Source of the DNA: Symbiodinium microadriaticum
Lineage: Eukaryota > Sar > Dinophyceae > Suessiales > Symbiodiniaceae
Direction of reading: 5' to 3'
Assembly: GCA_001939145.1 (NCBI GenBank)
Contig: LSRX01000255.1
Location: 601,376-665,375, forward strand
Length of the DNA stretch: 64,000 bases
Shown here in pieces: positions 21,801 through 30,470 of the stretch. Position numbers and translations under genes: made by a program. The notes beneath the pieces were generated by a model. It did not search any database and was not told the DNA's origin. It was given only the letters and a program-made list of their open reading frames with translations. Every line of letters starts with the position of its first letter. Within the stretch, counting starts at the first letter, position 1.

Positions 21801-24155
21801 GTCCACACGCTGTGCACACTGCTTCTGTAATCGTTTGAGAGGGTCAATTAAGGACAGCCTGTCGAGTAGTTGTTCGTTTGTTTCATGAGATACATGGGCA
21901 GGACTACGGGCAACAAGGCGAAGCTGTCGCATCACTCCTGCGCAAAAAGACTGTGCGCTTCTTTGATCCAGCCCGACAGCAGTGAGGCCGTACGTCGCCA
22001 CTGACCATACACATGACTGCCACAAGAGGACCCTTTTACGCAACGGAATGGACTGATGCTTAAGCAGATCGTGAAGGCGGTGCATGGCCACCCAGGATTG
22101 CTGGAGCCTGTGTTTGGTCGTGGAACGCTCAAACTGATAGTACCCTATTTTGACACCTAGGTAATCATGAGTACGGCGAAGTGGTAAAGTCACTGTGTGG
22201 TGTGCAGTGCGGACACGGAAAACTCGTTCACCCTTCACCCTGGTTGTAAATTCCTTCAGGATTTTGGATGCCTTAGGGCCTTTGATAGCCAACAACACTA
22301 CTGTCTTTCCCAAGGAAACTTCCATACCGAACGATTGGAGGTCTGCCAGGATACGGGGTATGGTCTGACAGGCTGCTCGGCAACCTTGTTCAGTGCTGAA
22401 CTCCCATTGCAGGTGAAAGTCATCAGCATAACTGGTTTGAGATTCAGCTGGTATGTAGGAGCTGAAGCGATGATGAAGGAGTAGTGTGAAGGCTATCCAC
22501 AGCAATGGTGATAGGCCACAGCCTTGCCTGACACCTCGACCCATTCCTACTGCGGCTGTCTGAGCATGTCTGCTGATGATAACCCTGGCATGGTCGTGGA
22601 TGTACAGCACCAGGGTAATGAGTTCGGCTGATGCTCCCACCCACTCCAACGCACTTCTGAGCAGGTGTCTGGGTAACCGATCGTACGCTTTAGTAAGATC
22701 CAATGAAATCTGCAGTCCCCCTATGACCCCATGCGATGTAGCAGCACTTCCAGATCGCCATGCAGTACGATGCTGGCCTTTCAGGGCATCCCTGACTCGT
22801 GCGCAGTGGGAAAGGACGCGGTCGATCGCATCCGCACATTGGCGGGATGCGATGTACGCAAACTGAGGAACTGATTGTGCAGCTGCCGCAATCAACGGTC
22901 GAAGTCGTCTTGCTGCGATACGCGCTAAGATTTTAGCTTCGGCCGGTAATAGATTGATGGGTCGCAAATTGGCAGGACAATTCGGCTGTTTGCCAGGCTT
23001 AGCTAGCAGTGTCAAATGTGAGTCATGCCATCTTTGCGGGAAGCATAAAGGGCCGGATTGGAGGCACTGCACAAAAGATTCCCTGAGTCGAGGGCCAACA
23101 CTTACTGACGCTGTCTTCCATAGGACTGTGGGAGCGTGGCCAGGAGGCAACGCTTTCCGCGCGGGCATGCTCTTGAGCGCTTCATCTATCTCCCATTGTG
23201 CAATTGTGATGGGGCAAGGCAGAACATGGGTAACAGCACTGTGATGATCTTCCTGGAACAAGTCGCTGAAGTACGTGCGCAACCATTCCACCTCCGCTTG
23301 TTCAGTCATCAGTTGACCGTTTTCCTGTCTGAAGTGAATGGATCTACGTGGTGCCCGTGGCCGAATGCGTTTCACAAGCATGTGTAGCGCACTGATGCCT
23401 TTACCGTCCAGTTCTTGAGCCTCCTGTATGAGGGAATCTACCTGCTGTGCTTTCCGTTGTTTGACTCTCGCCCTAAGTTGCTTATCCTGGTGGCGGAAGG
23501 CCTGCAGAGCTCGCCACAGTTGGAACAACGGTCGCAATTTGCGGCCAACACGTGGCTGGACAACCAACAAATTCCTTGCAGGTGTGTCTGCTATATACCA
23601 CATGAGCGGAGCAACATAGGAGGCCGCACATCGCTGGCAAGCTCGCAGGTGATTCTTGGCTGCCCAGAAGGCTTGCAGTGAGACTGGGGCAGAGGATTCC
23701 AACCTGCCGGCCGTGGGCCCGTGCCTTTTGACGCAGGTCTGCCATGCAGTTTGCAGACAGCTGTCTATGTTCTCCAGCTTTCCCTGCTCTAGCAACTGAT
23801 CCACTTCATGCTGGAAAGAGTGACGCATCTGTGGAAAGGCACTAAGCATCTTGTGCACATCCTGAGATCTAACAGTCTTGTTAGGTGCAGTACGGGGTAT
23901 GGTGGGCCTGGGGACATATCCACTAACTGGGACATGGCGCATGCCAGTCGGGTGTACGATGGGCGCTGCGTGTAGTGCTCGGGTTCGACGTGATTGTTGT
24001 GGGCAGGGCAACCTAGTGAACAAAAAGTCAATCTGTACACTGAGGCCGGCATTTAGAAAGGTGCCCGCCGGTCTGCCTGCCTTACACCAGGAGTTAAGTG
24101 CAATGAGTCCCTGCGAAACTACTAAGCGCTGAAACTCCGCTTGGTCCCACACCAC
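18801..24155 (-). CDS. LINE ORF2: endonuclease C-terminus, reverse transcriptase, zinc fingers, USP protease
   Basis: The open frame is 1784 codons; its first codon is GTG directly after a stop, so the true start lies upstream in the frame of the endonuclease N-terminus. Residues 1-80 finish the endonuclease fold (VQIDFLFTR near 40-48, then RHVPVSGYV near 73-81). Reverse transcriptase spans about 380-600: SLDLTKAYDRL (Asp486), RQGCGLSPLLW (543-553), YADD (576-579). Zinc fingers follow: Cys836/Cys839/His852/His857; Cys889/Cys892/His905/Cys911; Cys1004/Cys1007/His1020/His1025; Cys1049/Cys1052/His1063/Cys1067. From about 1092 to 1500 the frame is Gly/Arg/Pro-rich and overlaps the 408-codon ORF, so it is probably not the translated frame there. 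Residues about 1504-1784 are a USP/C19-type deubiquitinase: Cys box NHSNHCYANS (Cys about 1519), RQHDVGEFL, His box GHY (His about 1740), then TDDNV. Role: copying the element by target-primed reverse transcription; the protease's role is unknown. Confidence 0.88.
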   Translation of the reverse strand: MVWDQAEFQRLVVSQGLIALNSWCKAGRPAGTFLNAGLSVQIDFLFTRLPCPQQSRRTRALHAAPIVHPTGMRHVPVSGYVPRPTIPRTAPNKTVRSQDVHKMLSAFPQMRHSFQHEVDQLLEQGKLENIDSCLQTAWQTCVKRHGPTAGRLESSAPVSLQAFWAAKNHLRACQRCAASYVAPLMWYIADTPARNLLVVQPRVGRKLRPLFQLWRALQAFRHQDKQLRARVKQRKAQQVDSLIQEAQELDGKGISALHMLVKRIRPRAPRRSIHFRQENGQLMTEQAEVEWLRTYFSDLFQEDHHSAVTHVLPCPITIAQWEIDEALKSMPARKALPPGHAPTVLWKTASVSVGPRLRESFVQCLQSGPLCFPQRWHDSHLTLLAKPGKQPNCPANLRPINLLPAEAKILARIAARRLRPLIAAAAQSVPQFAYIASRQCADAIDRVLSHCARVRDALKGQHRTAWRSGSAATSHGVIGGLQISLDLTKAYDRLPRHLLRSALEWVGASAELITLVLYIHDHARVIISRHAQTAAVGMGRGVRQGCGLSPLLWIAFTLLLHHRFSSYIPAESQTSYADDFHLQWEFSTEQGCRAACQTIPRILADLQSFGMEVSLGKTVVLLAIKGPKASKILKEFTTRVKGERVFRVRTAHHTVTLPLRRTHDYLGVKIGYYQFERSTTKHRLQQSWVAMHRLHDLLKHQSIPLRKRVLLWQSCVWSVATYGLTAVGLDQRSAQSFCAGVMRQLRLVARSPAHVSHETNEQLLDRLSLIDPLKRLQKQCAQRVDQSRRAVGHLQPPRVHQWWSLLNMGFSLHHSTTAGLGVLTEVTQILRIRSSCQICGQSFPSKHALKVHIGKMHPEAQPRHEPNPTIKNRRVDEYRKFAKGGRPQCRFCLKRFYGWPQFMGHFSQNACPIYHAPPTGSAVPSTPPVSKRPATSATPDVKPSSEAVVLPRAPAPFSTSETPALAEPDPVPLFYRPSIQAVAKQGNIRKLRDAIRECNILCHCPECFQRVTKPSYLSRHAVKMHQSIRELEPSVEAWAQQRSGLSKPCQWCGDAGFSRPSMHLKTCPVLWMIGHLLGRHASLHDRGQRFLDGGHGGGNSGGSQGVRPVRSVHEEAGGVAELPTGGPLSEILHGGKRHDGKGDGGSAEHGGRSGQEAGGAGEGDARGPTAAAEVCQGRGQGRRAGQQAGGSSDRQGPICGVKSTGSGPRSPGRHEDPRPGQEAANGELGWRQSPRPAAELETNRRVPTVASSPTRWRPGRSERGQGCQGASRAEGSGEGNGETLLKDRGRPRSDPPRPRVHPLFANRGVRKRVCNHPEVVQHCGSVEQAEGGAAGIPHESNAEHPPLQSLHRPPLAARIPRGGPHPDGEGQGQRTHRGDDVPLFAMGSCLTKPCEGIGAATGAPGGGAGGQDLAVPGHVPERGGPLPRPSSDVRSEHGRRYYPIFARRSEPHAGVPPDVDPHEPFGEKFDLALGRRDGSSSQDGPLAISAPAGPPRTGPVSDGARLAQHLVLVNHSNHCYANSVMYSLVWTQADLPQGIQCADPGLGRFMKWLTRPLQLTASASRVVELWNNKAWVNLVAAWQEPHRQHDVGEFLQFIAPRLASTFSSDAWHARQLSAIGETQVLDQGTLWPLTVNTPLAPQPQQPGPAPNASSSPVSLQKLVIQWRNQAARHALLAEPMWLPLQVSRFDAQGRKTFDSVQISSAVYLPRFVDNTLHTTSTRYHITAVIFHLGDSPQRGHYRTAFYKDGRIVGMTDDNVQPIPASDADVELVQRNCYIVILRKC
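19655..20881 (-). CDS. 408-codon ORF embedded in another frame of the LINE
   Basis: Starts MADMAAEIQEARKEFDLFGA, with an in-frame TAG immediately before the ATG. Residues 1-135 are acidic, Pro/Glu/Lys-rich and likely disordered. About 140-175 is a basic Gly/Gln/Arg tract (RRTGGYQQWPARRRDGG), a plausible RNA-binding patch. From 176 to 408 it is predicted helix-rich, with leucine-heavy segments. The composition looks like genuine coding sequence, whereas the overlapping ORF2 frame looks like its shadow. The stop (19655-19657) falls right where the USP domain begins in the other frame, so the original arrangement may be one protein joined to USP by a frameshift, or a separate ORF. I do not recognise the fold; a nucleic-acid-binding structural role is a guess. 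Confidence 0.75.
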   Translation of the reverse strand: MADMAAEIQEARKEFDLFGAYMKKPEESQSSQPEGLSQRSSTAGSATTAKETEEALNMEVDRDKRQAEPARETPEDPQPPPKFAKGEAKGAGQDSKPEEAPTGKGRSAESSQPAVAPAAPADTKTRDQGRKPQTGSWDGGNRQGQQQSWRRTGGYQQWPARRRDGGQGDRNEGRDAKELRELKEVVKAMGRLSLRTEDALGAIHLDLEYILFLQTEASGNEFAITQRLYNTAVQWNKQKEEQPESLTNPMRNILLYNLFTALLSQLESLEEDRTLMEKAKAKGLIEGTTYLYLQWDHASRSHVKASVQPLEHQEAVLAVKTLRYLATFPNVVARFHALRRMSEVSMGGDIIPFSLVVQNRTQESHQMWTLMSRLARNSIWHLVGGTARPAKMGRSPLARQLDRLVQAL

Positions 24156-24787
24156 TTATGGGGATGTACTCCAGGGCCTACATGCGGTTGGGAGCAGGTT
24201 AAACTAGCGTTCATGTCGCCCCCAATGACGACTGAATTGCGCTGGGGCATGGATCTGGCCCAACTACCTATTGCTTTCCATATACCCTGTCGGCGAGAAA
24301 GCAGGTCGGCTTGGGCATCCTCACGGGAAGGCCTCTCCAGGCCGCGATGGCTGACATTGGACCATGCATGCTGGTATACGCACAGCAGATCTAGAGGCGG
24401 ATCCAGTGCCACACGGGCGTGCAGAAGTCTGCCTGGCTGCAGCTCAGCAAACCTAACCTGTTGCGGGCTGGCAATCTTACGACTGATGATAATCATCACC
24501 CCTCCTTGAGAGGCGCCTAGGCCGGAATAGATATGGATCCAGTCTTGGCTGTGGAATTCAGTGGATTGTGGCCAGTGACACTCCTGGAGTAGGACAACAT
24601 GCACTGGATCCTCCTCCTGCGATCCGAGCCACGCCATGAGCTCAGCAAAGCGATTAGCATGCAGGCCCCCGCAGTTCCACGTCACAACACGCAAAAGGTC
24701 CGGGCTTGGAACTTGGGTGGTCGGGCTGTTGGATCGACTTTGGGTATCATGACGTTGACCCTTGTAGGTTGTGACGCCATCTCTCAT
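24122..24787 (-). CDS. LINE ORF2, N-terminal half of AP-type (EEP) endonuclease
   Basis: 221 codons. Exonuclease-endonuclease-phosphatase motifs are VVTWNCGG (Asn38), VVLLQECHW (Glu69) and VVIGGDMNAS (Asp191, Asn193), the metal-binding and catalytic residues of the LINE endonuclease that nicks target DNA. The frame then runs off the homology at HPHKWCGTKRSFSA and stops at 24122, while the endonuclease continues one base out of phase in the downstream frame (VVWDQAEFQ, at 24155). Together the two frames contain all expected motifs, so a single one-base shift near 24150-24160 separates them. The M at 24787 is only the first ATG in frame; coding may begin farther upstream. Confidence 0.82.
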   Translation of the reverse strand: MRDGVTTYKGQRHDTQSRSNSPTTQVPSPDLLRVVTWNCGGLHANRFAELMAWLGSQEEDPVHVVLLQECHWPQSTEFHSQDWIHIYSGLGASQGGVMIIISRKIASPQQVRFAELQPGRLLHARVALDPPLDLLCVYQHAWSNVSHRGLERPSREDAQADLLSRRQGIWKAIGSWARSMPQRNSVVIGGDMNASLTCSQPHVGPGVHPHKWCGTKRSFSA

Positions 24788-25577
24788 AGCTCAGGCGAGC
24801 TGCTATCCGGCCATGTGCGCATACATGGTGCAGAGGGGCTACTGTAGGGATCGGGGAGTCCGGGTGCGTCAAAGCGCTAGACGAGGGCAGGACTAAGCTG
24901 AACAGACAAACTAACCAGACCCACCTATACACTCTGTGCGCTGGCTGAATCACTGAGCACATTCTTGGCCGGCTAGCTGGCTGCGCGGGCAGATCAGGGT
25001 AGTTGCCACACAATGTGGCAGCAAACCGGCGCGCTGCGCGGCCAGGCCGCCTGCGATAAATGCCCATGACGATGCGGGTGCTAGTCCAGGGCTGAGGTGT
25101 GCGACGTCTAGTGTACTTCAGGATGCCATGTAGTCCTAACAAAAGGATGAGTGCTGTCATGCACGCCTGTTGGGTATCAGGAGCACCTGCGCCTTGGGGT
25201 CGCATCTTGCTGTCCTGTGCTGCGACCATGTGCAGAAAAAGTGCAACATCGAACAAGAAACAGACATCTGTATCGTGATGCTCTCCAATGCGATCCCTTA
25301 GAGATGCTGGAAGAGCGAGGAGGGACCATCCTGCTTCCTCTGAAAAGGGTCGTTAAGCTTCGCTGTACATTGTAAAGCTTTGGGGCTAGGCATAACAGCT
25401 TCAGGGGGATAACGACCACAATTACCCCCAACCCTCGTGTCAGCAGTGCGGTCTAAGGCCGAGCTACGTCTAGAAGGCAACACAGCAAACTTGTCCGTCG
25501 GGTCTGGGTGCAAATGAGCGGCCCAAACAGCACTGCCCCTGGACTTGGGACCAGGGCGGCCCGCATGTGTACATAGC
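24788..25577 (-). other. LINE spacer between ORF1 and the endonuclease, with a hydrophobic frame
   Basis: A 169-codon minus-strand frame (25256-24747) contains two hydrophobic stretches (LILLLGLHGI and LVCLFSLVLPSSSA) and overlaps the start of the endonuclease frame. It may be the degraded 5' part of ORF2 or an untranslated linker. I cannot assign a function. Confidence 0.4.
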
Positions 25578-26363
25578 TCACCTGTTTGTCGCGGCACCTG
25601 ATCCCGGGGCCGGGTCACGTGATCCTCGAGCGGGTTCAGGCGAGTCAGATTCATGCTCTTCCACGGCCATTCGGAGGGCCGCCGTCTCGTCCGTTGGTCT
25701 CGCTGGCGGCTCGTCCGAGCCACTGTAGTACCATTGTTGGAAGTCTCGCCTGTCCTCATCGGTAAGCAGCGGCCAAACCACCCATAGGAAATCGCGGTAC
25801 AGCCCGCCACTGGCGTTGAGGAGCGCTCTGTACAGAAACTCAGGAGTGGATGTCTGAAGGCGGGCCCCAAGGGAGCGGAGCAACAATAACTGTAAGCGGT
25901 GTTCCACTTGTTGCCGTCCCGGGTCCTGGTGTCGGCCAACCATGGCCGAGTAGATCCACGTCTCATCGTTGGGTGGCATCGGGGCCTCATAAAGGCTTTG
26001 CAAAAGCTCGTAGTCTCTACGCGCACTGGCACCAACTTCGCTGTTGAGTTGGGGCAGGGCAAGGTACATGATACCCTCCGTGTCATGTCCCTGACATCTT
26101 CGTCTGAAGGAACTGAGTTTTCCTGCCACTTGCCGTGAGCTGCTGCACTCCTGTTGGAACGCTTTTTCCAAAGCCAGCTCAAAGATGATGATGGTGAGCC
26201 TACGCCTATACCAGATCTTGAAGTTTCCTCTGCGCCGCAAAGCCTCTTGTTCATCTGCATCGATCCTTGCTGCCTCCTGAGACCCTGTCTCGGAGTGGGT
26301 GTCCAGGCTGGACTGCAGCATGTCAGAGTCAGAAGACGAGGGAGAAGCGACAGAACGCACCAT
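25578..26363 (-). CDS. LINE ORF1 protein, function unrecognised
   Basis: 261 residues from the ATG at 26363 (MVRSVASPSSSDSDML), only about 65 bp from the (CATA)n flank, which suits the first ORF of the element. The same frame stays open farther upstream through the microsatellites, but that stretch encodes only repeat-derived Met/Cys/Tyr/His/Arg/Glu strings and is rejected. The protein has a Ser/Asp-rich start, a basic helix (FKIWYRRRLTIIIFELALEK), leucine-rich helices (EHRLQLLLLRSLGARL), aromatic DFLWVVWPLL and an acidic, Pro-rich C-terminus. No zinc knuckle or RRM is evident. By position it should be the RNA-binding particle protein, but this is inference. Confidence 0.65.
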   Translation of the reverse strand: MVRSVASPSSSDSDMLQSSLDTHSETGSQEAARIDADEQEALRRRGNFKIWYRRRLTIIIFELALEKAFQQECSSSRQVAGKLSSFRRRCQGHDTEGIMYLALPQLNSEVGASARRDYELLQSLYEAPMPPNDETWIYSAMVGRHQDPGRQQVEHRLQLLLLRSLGARLQTSTPEFLYRALLNASGGLYRDFLWVVWPLLTDEDRRDFQQWYYSGSDEPPARPTDETAALRMAVEEHESDSPEPARGSRDPAPGSGAATNR

Positions 26364-26427
26364 TGCGCCCAACGAGACACCATGCGAAAGAGCAGAAAGG
26401 GGGCACACGTTCTGGGCCGAGACACTT

Positions 26428-26568
26428 ACATATACATACATACATACATGCATGCATGCATGCATGCATGCATGCATGCATACATACATGCATGCATACA
26501 TGCATACATGCATACATGCATACATGCATACATGCATACATGCATACATACATGCATACATGCATACA

Positions 26569-26604
<36 letters not shown>

Positions 26605-26727
26605 TATATATAGATAGATAGATATAGATATGCGTACACACACACAAAAACTGGGTAGATATATGTGTATGTAACTGTGCGTGTATGTATGTATGTATGT
26701 ATATATATATATATATATATATTCTCG

Positions 26728-26768
<41 letters not shown>

Positions 26769-26790
26769 GCTCGCTCGCTGTCTCTCATTT
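26428..26790. repeat. (CATA)n/(CATG)n, (TA)n and (CT)n microsatellite flanking the LINE 5' end
   Basis: CATA and CATG tetranucleotides run to about 26597, TA and TAGA units to about 26630, more TATG, (TA)n at about 26700-26720, and CT dinucleotides at 26725-26788. The block order mirrors the one at the other end of the LINE. Confidence 0.9.
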
Positions 26791-26991
26791 GTGCTATGCT
26801 TGTTCGGATACGGAGGTCTGCACAACCACGAGCAACCTTCACTCGGAGACGGAATTACTGTGCTTCCAGAATCTGACTTCACCGCCAGAACTGTTGAACT
26901 ATCGAGAAAAGGTTGCCTGAGGATGTTGCCTAATGATACCTGGGAGGACGTCTTGCTCTGCGCGGCCGCCCGAACAAGCCCCTAGGGCCCT

Positions 26992-27095
26992 AGGGGTCCA
27001 TGTACCCAAATAGCAGAATATACATTGGCCATCTTTGGCCCCGAAGTACCTATATAGGGACTACTTTAACGCCAAAGTATACACATGGACCCTTC
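26992..27095. mobile_element. Family C palindromic element
   Basis: Left arm AGGGGTCCATGTACCCAAAT, inner TTGGCC repeats and CCCGAAGTACC, right arm GGACTACTTTAACGCCAAAG and GTATACACATGGACCCTT. The terminal GGGTCCATGT and ACATGGACCC arms are inverted. Confidence 0.7.
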
Positions 27096-29248
27096 GGGAG
27101 CGTGCACAAAGGCAAAGGACCGGAATTCCGAGAATGGGCCTGAAACCCTGGGTACAGTGCAGGGTCTGCCTCTGCAGAAGCCCAGAGGAACGCAAAGCTC
27201 CGAGCTCGGTGGGTCATGGCCGAGACCAGATCGGGTTTGAAGGTGTACGGTTTCCGCGTTCAGGGGTTGGATTTTGGGGTTTTTGGGCTGAGGATTCTGC
27301 GGTTTCAAGCGTATAGCTTGGTGGTTTGAGGGATCGGGATTTGGCGGTGCTGGTTGCGCTGATGTACTGACACCAACGCCGTCTTGCGAATAGCAACTCA
27401 TGTTCAACCACTTGTGCTGTCGGGCTGCTGAGTATACCGACGTTGCCATGCTTCAGGTTAAAGGCTTATCCATGGTTCAATCTGATGTGTTTTGTGGCGC
27501 AGGGCACTGCTGTCGTTCTTGTGGACAGGCGCCCTAGCTCCGGCATCTGACGTCGCTTGGATTCTTCTACAAAGCGACTTCCTGCAACATGTCAAAATAT
27601 GTTTGGCTGCATGGAGCCAGGGCTTCAAGGGAGGTCTCGTCTAGTTGAGCCATACCCTGCGCAGGTTCACAAGGTGCAAGTCCATGCCAACCCCTGCATC
27701 ACATCACATCGAATCCTTGTCACTGACTTTAGTCATCTGCGGGGTTTGGTCCTTCCCAAAGGCAATGCTAACGCAACGTGGCTGGGCTACCTCTCATCGC
27801 AAGCATCATGCGTTAAGCATAGATCCTGAACCCCATACCCCTTGAACATATCACCCTAAACCTTGAACCCCAATCCTTACATTATGAATCCTACTCGTGT
27901 TGTCGCGTTTAGGATGAACTTAGGGTCCCTTTTTGGGATGCTACTCTCCGCACTCTTCGCGATCAGCCTGCAGCAGCGCGGTACCTCGGCTGCGAAGCAG
28001 TCTCTCATGACTCTGACTCTGCCTTAGTTCTGTTTTGGGCTTAGGGTCTAAAATAGAGCAAGAGGGGTTCTCAAGCGGCTTTATCGTTTTGGATTAAGGG
28101 ATATGCGGCTCCTATGACGGATTTCGAGCGAGTTCTCGGCCGGATTCCTGACAAGTGAACAGCTGCTGATTCGGGGCATCCGTCCTTTATTTCATCCATC
28201 CGATCCATGCATACGCACACACACACACACATACAATCCACAACTCAACGAACCATATATAATAAACGAGCAGACTAAACACGTAAGGATGGTGCGCTAT
28301 GCCATATTTTAAGAATTAGCTAAGCGACATCCAAACTCCTTCCAAAGTCAAATTACAGGTCAAGGACCCGAAAAGCCAACAACCAAGCTCGATAAGCCCA
28401 AACAAAAACCAACCGGGGCGCCGTCTAGTGTCTCTGCCTGCCTCGCGCGCTTCGCAGACTTCTCGAGGCCTAGGGAGGAAAGGCCGACAGCGTTGGCGAT
28501 AGCCTCGGGCTGACCGTTCGTTCTCCTGTAATTATACTACTGTTTACTACAGATAGAATAAGGGTGACTAGAATTAGAATAGCAGTTATACTATTAATAT
28601 ATTCGCCTCGGCCCCGGCTGAAGCGGTCAGAGGTTCCTATTCGGATTTCCTCTCTTCCCCACCTCTTAATCCCCTCCTCAATGACCCCCCACCCTGTTCC
28701 CTCCCCCACTCGTTCGCTTCACTTCCATCCATTGTTGCTTTACCATTCTTGCTTTTTTGTCTTGCTTGCACTGGCTGACCGCCGATGCGCTGCAAGCCTA
28801 AGGTCCTCGACACAAAGCCCAGGCCCAATTGGTTTCATCTTCTGCCCGTTTTCAAGCTCGAGTTTTTGAGCCTGTTTTTCACTTTAATTGGTGTTTTGCC
28901 TCGTCTCTTTCCTCCGCCGTCCAGTTTTTTCCTCGCCCCCTTCTCTTTTGTTTTTGTCTCTCATCCCATCCCTTCAGTCTTTCCGTACGACGGTGAGCTG
29001 GTGTAAATTGGCACCAGCAGTTGATTGGCCCTCTTTGTTTGCGGCCGGGCCGAGGCGGACGACGCGAAGCGTTTTAATTAAAATGTTACTATATATACGG
29101 CACGGGTTACTATACTTAACTTAAAAAACGGTTTCTACGCTCAGGGATCTAGGGCTTAAGTTGCTTGGGTAGTTTTTTCTGTTCAGGGAGACCTTAAATC
29201 TACAACGGGCTTGAGCCTTTCGGTTGTCATCCCCAGGTCCCATTGAGT
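27096..29248. other. No recognisable gene
   Basis: Unique sequence with a pyrimidine-rich plus strand at about 28640-29000 and an AT-rich patch at about 28520-28600. Frames up to 127 codons are present on both strands but none shows a recognised domain; the frame at 27066-27449 overlaps the end of the family C element. Confidence 0.35.
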
Positions 29249-29357
29249 CGCCTTATAATAGCTAGAATAGGGTTTTTGGGGGCCCGTTATACTATACTTA
29301 GAATGAAGAATCCCCCCCAAAATAGTTTGTATAGGTAGTTTTTCAGGCCCCCTAATA
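29249..29357. mobile_element. Family B element, diverged
   Basis: CGCCTTATAATAGCTAGAAT, then AGGGTTTTTGGGG, GAATCCCCCCCAAAATAGTT and TCAGGCCCCCTAATATT follow the family order with changed terminal bases. Confidence 0.65.
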
Positions 29358-29490
29358 TTACCTGTCGGAGGTTGACAGGGTGAGCCTAAGCCTCCCCGGA
29401 GCTTTCAAACGTGGCGTTTCGCGTGGTTCAGTCTGAGGGGTCCCGACGGGAAGAAATCGATGTCTTCCCCGAAGGGTGCAAGGTGGTCCT

Positions 29491-29566
29491 TATTTCAGGA
29501 CTTTTTGGGGCCTTTAACTTTATGAGTACCCAAAAACCATAAATAAGGACTACTTGGACCCTTAGG
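29491..29566. repeat. Inverted repeat, possible family C relic
   Basis: GTGGTCCTTATTT and AAATAAGGACTAC form arms around a 40-base centre; TGGACCCTTA follows, resembling a family C end. Confidence 0.5.
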
Positions 29567-29934
29567 GTTCGGTTTCAACGAGCCCCATCGGAAAGTTCGA
29601 TGCATAACTCATTCCCTCGTCGGTCGTCTCCACGAAACCCCTGCAAGGCGCCCAGACCCTAAAACCCTAAACCATGAGGACATGATCCCCGAAGCCTAAA
29701 CCCTAAAAACCCTAAACCTATATCGAAACCCGGAGCTCTATAAATCTTTTACCTCTTAGGAGGGAGGAGTCATGTGCTCGCCTTCCTGGCTGCAGAAAAG
29801 TGGCCACGACAGAGCCTTCGCCACCTCAGCTTGCGTCATATAGGGGCCNTCCCCACCTCTTAATCCGGTTCGTTGCACTTCCATCCATTTTTCCTTAAAG
29901 GGTTCTATAAGGGCTACTATCAGAGTTTAGGGGC

Positions 29935-30038
29935 ATAGGGGGCGTTAATAATTGGAATAGGGTTTCGGGGCCCATTATACTATAACTATAACAAGGAACC
30001 CCCCAAAATAACATAGGTAATAATTGAGGCCCCTATAT
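29935..30038. mobile_element. Family B palindromic element
   Basis: ATAGGGGGCGTTAATAATTG, GAATAGGGTTTCGGGGCCCA, ACTATAACTATAACAAGGAA, CCCCCCAAAATAACATAGGT, then AATAATTGAGGCCCCTATA. A clear full-length copy. Confidence 0.8.
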
Positions 30039-30303
30039 TAGAGTTCGATCAGGGTTTAGGGGTGCGAAGTCTTGGGCTTGGAGCTCAGAGTTTGGAGTTC
30101 GGAGCAGGTGGGGCCCTCTCCTATAGGGACTCTATAGGGCCCCTTCCTCTGGTAGCTCATCTTCAGCTCACCACTCTAAATTCGCTAAAGCCCTAAGCGC
30201 TGAAGCATTGCACGCAAGGCACAGAAAGGATCCACCACCGTCTGGATGCCCTGCGCCTTCCTCAGAGAGACTGGGTCTCTCGGAGTTTCCGTTCAGAACC
30301 CTA

Positions 30304-30418
30304 AGGGTCCATGTATTCATATAGTATATACCTTGGCCTTAAAGTAGTCCCTAAACCCTAAACCCTACATAGGTACCTTGGGGCCAAAGTATATACTATT
30401 TGGGCACATGGACCCTTA
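30304..30418. mobile_element. Family C element with telomere heptamers in its centre
   Basis: Arms AAGGGTCCATGTATTCATAT and GGGCACATGGACCCTTA, inner GGCCTTAAAGTAGTCC and GGGGCCAAAGTATATACT. Two CCCTAAA units sit in the loop between GTAGTC and ACATAGGTACC, looking like an insertion. Confidence 0.75.
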
Positions 30419-30470
30419 TAAGGGAACTTCGGGACTGGGGAGCGCCAAGGGTCCCTCTATAGCACCTATA

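Larger units (their letters stand above)
18441..26427 (-). mobile_element. Non-LTR (LINE-like) retrotransposon with USP domain
   Basis: A minus-strand element reading, 5' to 3': short leader, ORF1 (26363-25578), spacer, AP-type endonuclease (24787 to about 23930), reverse transcriptase, four zinc fingers, an out-of-frame 408-codon ORF, and a USP-type cysteine protease ending at 18801. There are no long terminal repeats and I see no integrase or RNase H. The proposed boundaries are where complex sequence abuts (CATA)n-type repeats on both sides, so insertion into a microsatellite is inferred; no separate target-site duplication can be distinguished. A frameshift in the endonuclease suggests this copy is inactive, or that a sequencing error or programmed shift is involved. 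The boundaries are approximate. Confidence 0.85.

Noticed and set aside
25298-26425. 375-codon minus-strand ORF overlapping LINE ORF1
   Set aside because: Composition (many Arg, Ser, Cys, Thr) looks like an out-of-frame reading of ORF1; no domain.
26364-26882. N-terminal extension of the LINE ORF1 frame
   Set aside because: The extra residues come from (CATA)n, (TA)n and (CT)n microsatellites; the ATG at 26363 gives a sensible protein.
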